From: an uncultured Streptococcus sp.
Lineage (GTDB): Bacteria > Bacillota > Bacilli > Lactobacillales > Streptococcaceae
Direction: 5' to 3'
DNA: 8,764 nucleotides
Assembly: GCA_902461025.1 (NCBI GenBank)
Contig: CABPWC010000068.1
Coordinates: 1-8,764 of the forward strand
Shown in pieces: positions 6,583 through 8,764 of the stretch. Numbering within the stretch: position 1 is the stretch's first letter; every line of letters begins with the position of its first letter. The position numbers and the translations under genes were made by a program. The notes under the pieces are model-generated. The model made no database searches. It saw only the letters and a program-made list of their open reading frames with translations, and was not told the DNA's origin.

Positions 6583-6660
6583 GTGAATGGTATCCTCCTA
6601 CACAGAATCACATTTTCTAGAAATGATAAGATATAGTTTTAAAATCCTATCCGCTAAGCA

Positions 6661-7491
6661 TTACTTGCTTTTTCTTAGAAGTTTTAAAAATATAAACTGT
6701 CGCACAAAGCCTGGGCACAGAGCAACGACAACTTGGATTAAAACACTTTTCAGGTATTCACCATAAGAAATCTGCCCACGCGCATACATTCTTTGACGTG
6801 CCTGACGATAGAGCTTGAGATAGCGAAGACCTCCACGGCGTTCAAACATCCCAGCCCCTACTCGTACCTTACAAAGAATCTGATCCACATTTCCAGTTCG
6901 AGCTCCAGCACTAATCATATTGAGCCAGAGAAGATCATCTTCCATATAAAGACCATCCTCATAGTTACCAGCCTTGAGCACCATTTCTTTTTTGAACATC
7001 ACAGTCATATGATTAAAGGCACTTCTCATACGCTGGTAGGCAATGATATCCTCATGATTAATCGGCACACGACGATAGGACACAATCTCGTCTGGTTGGT
7101 CGATAAACTCTGCGATATGACCTCCCAGCAAGTCCAAGTTTTCCTTTTCCATCAATTCAAACTGTTGTTCGAAACGGTCTTCGACAGCAATATCATCTGT
7201 ATCCATACGAGCAATGATATCATACTGACACTGTAAAACACCATATTGAAGGGCCAAGCCTAGACCACGATTTTGCTCAAGTGGACAACGTTTGATCGGA
7301 ATACTTGACTGTGCTTCCAATTTCTCCAAAACTTGATAGAGCTCAGGTGTCAGTGGCCCATCTTCGACGATGACCACTTCGCTAGGTTTGAGCGTTTGAT
7401 GTATGATGCTCCCTACCGCCTCTTCTAGAAAGACTGGATTTTCTTTAACATAGACTGACATCAGGACGCTAAATTTACGATTTTCAGACAC
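6661..7491 (-). CDS. Family 2 glycosyltransferase (AmsE-like)
   Basis: A 276-aa GT-A-fold glycosyltransferase of family 2. It opens with FSVLMSVYVKENPVFLEEAV (7-26), a standard nucleotide-sugar binding start, then VVIVEDGP (39-46), NRGLGLALQYG (74-84) and the metal-binding MDTDD (Asp97-Thr-Asp99). Later, YMEDDLLW (182-189) supplies the likely catalytic-base region. The C-terminal 25 residues are hydrophobic and basic, probably touching the membrane. The start is a GTG (7489-7491) with GGAG 7 nt upstream; the next Met is residue 11, inside the first strand, so the GTG is preferred. It sits upstream of the dehydratase and matches recalled pneumococcal spr0091, proposed to add a sugar to the teichoic acid repeat unit. 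Donor and acceptor cannot be read from the sequence. Confidence 0.88.
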   Translation of the reverse strand: MSENRKFSVLMSVYVKENPVFLEEAVGSIIHQTLKPSEVVIVEDGPLTPELYQVLEKLEAQSSIPIKRCPLEQNRGLGLALQYGVLQCQYDIIARMDTDDIAVEDRFEQQFELMEKENLDLLGGHIAEFIDQPDEIVSYRRVPINHEDIIAYQRMRSAFNHMTVMFKKEMVLKAGNYEDGLYMEDDLLWLNMISAGARTGNVDQILCKVRVGAGMFERRGGLRYLKLYRQARQRMYARGQISYGEYLKSVLIQVVVALCPGFVRQFIFLKLLRKSK

Positions 7492-7524
7492 AGTAGTTCT
7501 CCAATGTATAGATTTTCTTTCACT

Positions 7525-7533
7525 ATTTTATCA
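7525..7533 (-). promoter_or_regulatory. Extended -10 promoter of the glycosyltransferase-dehydratase operon
   Basis: On the minus strand TGA directly precedes TAAAAT (7525-7530), an extended -10. The -35 at 17 bp (TAGGAA) is poor. Transcription would start near 7518, about 27 nt before the GTG start codon. No other promoter was seen in the 78 bp before the dehydratase, which supports co-transcription. Confidence 0.55.
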
Positions 7534-7565
7534 CAAATTTCCAGACTTTCCTATTTTTATTTGAA

Positions 7566-7622
7566 TAGCAGAAAAAAACTAGTAAATATATTGTCCTTTT
7601 TTACTGTAAATTCTTTCTGCTA
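7566..7622. repeat. 57-bp imperfect nested inverted repeat between divergent genes
   Basis: The outer arms TAGCAGAAA (7566-7574) and TTTCTGCTA (7614-7622) are exact complements and extend inward by two more pairs after one mismatch. An inner pair, AGTAAA (7581-7586) and TTTACT (7600-7605), nests inside. It lies upstream of both the glycosyltransferase and MFS promoters and codes for nothing visible. It could be a protein-binding site, a small mobile-repeat remnant or chance in AT-rich DNA. Confidence 0.45.
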
Positions 7623-7625
7623 AGT

Positions 7626-7643
7626 AGCGGACCGCTGCAGGTC
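7626..7643. promoter_or_regulatory. GC-rich palindromic block just upstream of the MFS -35
   Basis: Two overlapping dyads share this block: AGCGG-A-CCGCT (7626-7636) and GACC-GCTGCA-GGTC (7630-7643), the latter containing CTGCAG. It is GC-rich in an otherwise AT-rich intergenic region and ends 3 bp before the TTGACA of the MFS promoter, a position typical of an activator site. Confidence 0.4.
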
Positions 7644-7646
7644 ATC

Positions 7647-7675
7647 TTGACATCTTTAGGAAAAAAAATTAAAAT
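7647..7675 (+). promoter_or_regulatory. Near-consensus promoter of the MFS transporter
   Basis: A perfect -35 TTGACA (7647-7652), an ideal 17-bp spacer and a -10 TAAAAT (7670-7675) differ from consensus at one base. Transcription should start near 7682, giving a leader of about 28 nt. A promoter this strong in front of a transporter usually implies repression. Confidence 0.8.
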
Positions 7676-7700
7676 AAGCTGTTATCAAAATCAGCTTATT
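7673..7700. promoter_or_regulatory. Inverted repeat overlapping the MFS -10 and start site: probable operator
   Basis: The arms AATAAGCTG (7673-7681) and CAGCTTATT (7692-7700) are perfect 9-bp complements around a 10-bp spacer. The left arm begins inside the -10 hexamer and the right arm ends directly before the GAGG ribosome site (7701-7704). Because transcription should begin inside the repeat, it would not be wholly present in the RNA, so a DNA operator is more likely than an RNA hairpin. Confidence 0.6.
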
Positions 7701-7709
7701 GAGGTTCAC

Positions 7710-8764
7710 ATGAAAAAACGATCACTCTTTTTTATTCTAGGATTTATCTTAATCGGAGCGGTCTTAAGGGCTCCTTTCACAGCTTTGCCAACTATTTTAG
7801 GTGACATTGCTCAAGGTTTGGGAGTAGAAGTCAGTTCACTTGGTGTTTTGACCAGCCTTCCTCTCTTGATGTTTGCCCTCTTCTCCTCTTTTGCGACACG
7901 TTTGGCTCAAAAAATTGGGCTCGAGCACCTTTTCACCTATAGTCTTATCGTATTGACCATAGGTTCCGTGATTCGTATCTTTAATCTTCCTCTACTCTAT
8001 CTGGGAACTTTACTCATCGGAGCAAGTATTGCAATCTTTAACGTGCTCCTTCCTAGCGCTATTCAGGCCAACTACCCACAAAAGATTAGCTTCTTGACAA
8101 CAGTATATGTGACTTCCATGGGAATCGCAACAGCTCTTGCTTCCTATCTCTCTGTTCCCATTACTCAAGCGACCTCTTGGAAAGGCTTGATCCTCTGCCT
8201 ATCCTTCGTCTGCCTACTAACTTTAGTGGTCTGGTTCCCCAATCATCGTCACAATCATTTTCTAGAAGGACATGAGAAAAAACAAAAGAGAGAGAACATT
8301 CTAAAAGACAAGAAAGTTTGGGCTATTATTGTATTTGGTGGACTTCAGTCCTTGCTCTTCTATACTAGCATGACCTGGTTACCAACCATGGCCATCAGTG
8401 CAGGACTATCTCATACAGACGCTGGCCTTCTGGCTTCTATCTTTTCACTGATTAGTATCCCCTTCTCGATGACCATTCCAAGTTTAACGACTCGTTTGTC
8501 CAATCGTCACCGTCAAATCATGCTGACAGTCATCTCTATCGCCGGATTGCTTGGAATTGCCATGCTCTTATACCCGAGCAACAGCTTCCTCTACTGGTTA
8601 GTAGCGCATCTCTTGATTGGTACTGCCTGTAGCGCTCTTTTCCCTTATCTCATGGTTTGCTTCTCCATCAAAACTAGCTCTCCTGAAAAGACAGCCCAAT
8701 TGTCTGGACTTGCCCAGACCGGCGGCTACATTTTGGCAGCTGTCGGTCCAACTCTCTTTGGTTA
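7710..8764 (+). CDS. MFS transporter, CynX/NimT-like (3' end cut by window edge)
   Basis: 351 residues are visible and no stop is reached. The start is ATG 7710 with GAGG 5 nt upstream. The N-terminus (basic MKKR, then a hydrophobic helix) runs into LRAPFTALPTILGDIA (19-34), the conserved helix-1 stretch of the CynX/NimT branch of the major facilitator superfamily (cyanate and 2-nitroimidazole transporters of E. coli). About six helices fill residues 5-176. A basic cytosolic loop (about 178-203; HRHNHFLEGHEKKQKREN) separates the two halves, and helices resume at about 203. Full-length relatives are near 390-400 aa, so roughly 40 residues are missing. The substrate is unknown. It is transcribed divergently from the glycosyltransferase and matches recalled spr0090. 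Confidence 0.87.
   Translation, partial: MKKRSLFFILGFILIGAVLRAPFTALPTILGDIAQGLGVEVSSLGVLTSLPLLMFALFSSFATRLAQKIGLEHLFTYSLIVLTIGSVIRIFNLPLLYLGTLLIGASIAIFNVLLPSAIQANYPQKISFLTTVYVTSMGIATALASYLSVPITQATSWKGLILCLSFVCLLTLVVWFPNHRHNHFLEGHEKKQKRENILKDKKVWAIIVFGGLQSLLFYTSMTWLPTMAISAGLSHTDAGLLASIFSLISIPFSMTIPSLTTRLSNRHRQIMLTVISIAGLLGIAMLLYPSNSFLYWLVAHLLIGTACSALFPYLMVCFSIKTSSPEKTAQLSGLAQTGGYILAAVGPTLFG

Noticed and set aside
6793..7236. Plus-strand 147-codon open frame inside the glycosyltransferase gene
   Set aside because: It is antisense to conserved family 2 motifs, with low-complexity Ser/His composition and no domain.

Overview
The window looks like chromosomal DNA from a Streptococcus of the mitis group (S. 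mitis, S. oralis, S. infantis or a pneumococcal relative). The AT-rich composition, the TG-extended -10 promoters and the protein sequences all fit. The order MFS transporter, family 2 glycosyltransferase, CapD-type dehydratase, HAD hydrolase, the two serine dehydratase subunits and a LysM protein matches, from memory, S. pneumoniae R6 spr0090 to spr0096. No database was searched.

Layout from left to right. Positions 1-515 (minus) hold the 5' part of a secreted LysM/transglycosylase-like wall protein. A divergent control region (516-755) carries repeated TGTTA(C/A/T) boxes. A plus-strand operon follows: sdaAB, sdaAA (the two halves of an iron-sulfur L-serine dehydratase) and a HAD phosphatase, ending in a hairpin that also faces the opposite strand. 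Positions 3038-4568 hold three tandem minus-strand DUF805 small membrane proteins. They have near-identical cores, different first loops and tails, and their own promoter and terminator. Next are a minus-strand capD-type UDP-sugar dehydratase and, upstream of it, a family 2 glycosyltransferase. The right end is a divergent control region (7492-7709) and a plus-strand MFS transporter cut by the window edge. Its promoter is close to consensus and is overlapped by a perfect 9-bp-arm inverted repeat.

How the genes work together: sdaAB and sdaAA make one enzyme that turns L-serine into pyruvate and ammonia. In the pneumococcus the glycosyltransferase and dehydratase have been proposed to act in teichoic acid repeat-unit synthesis (recalled literature), and the LysM protein acts on the same wall. 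The unusual part is the DUF805 array. R6 locus numbering leaves no room for it between the dehydratase and the HAD gene, so it appears to be an accessory insertion of unknown function in an otherwise conserved block. No tRNA, rRNA, CRISPR array, transposase or phage gene was seen.
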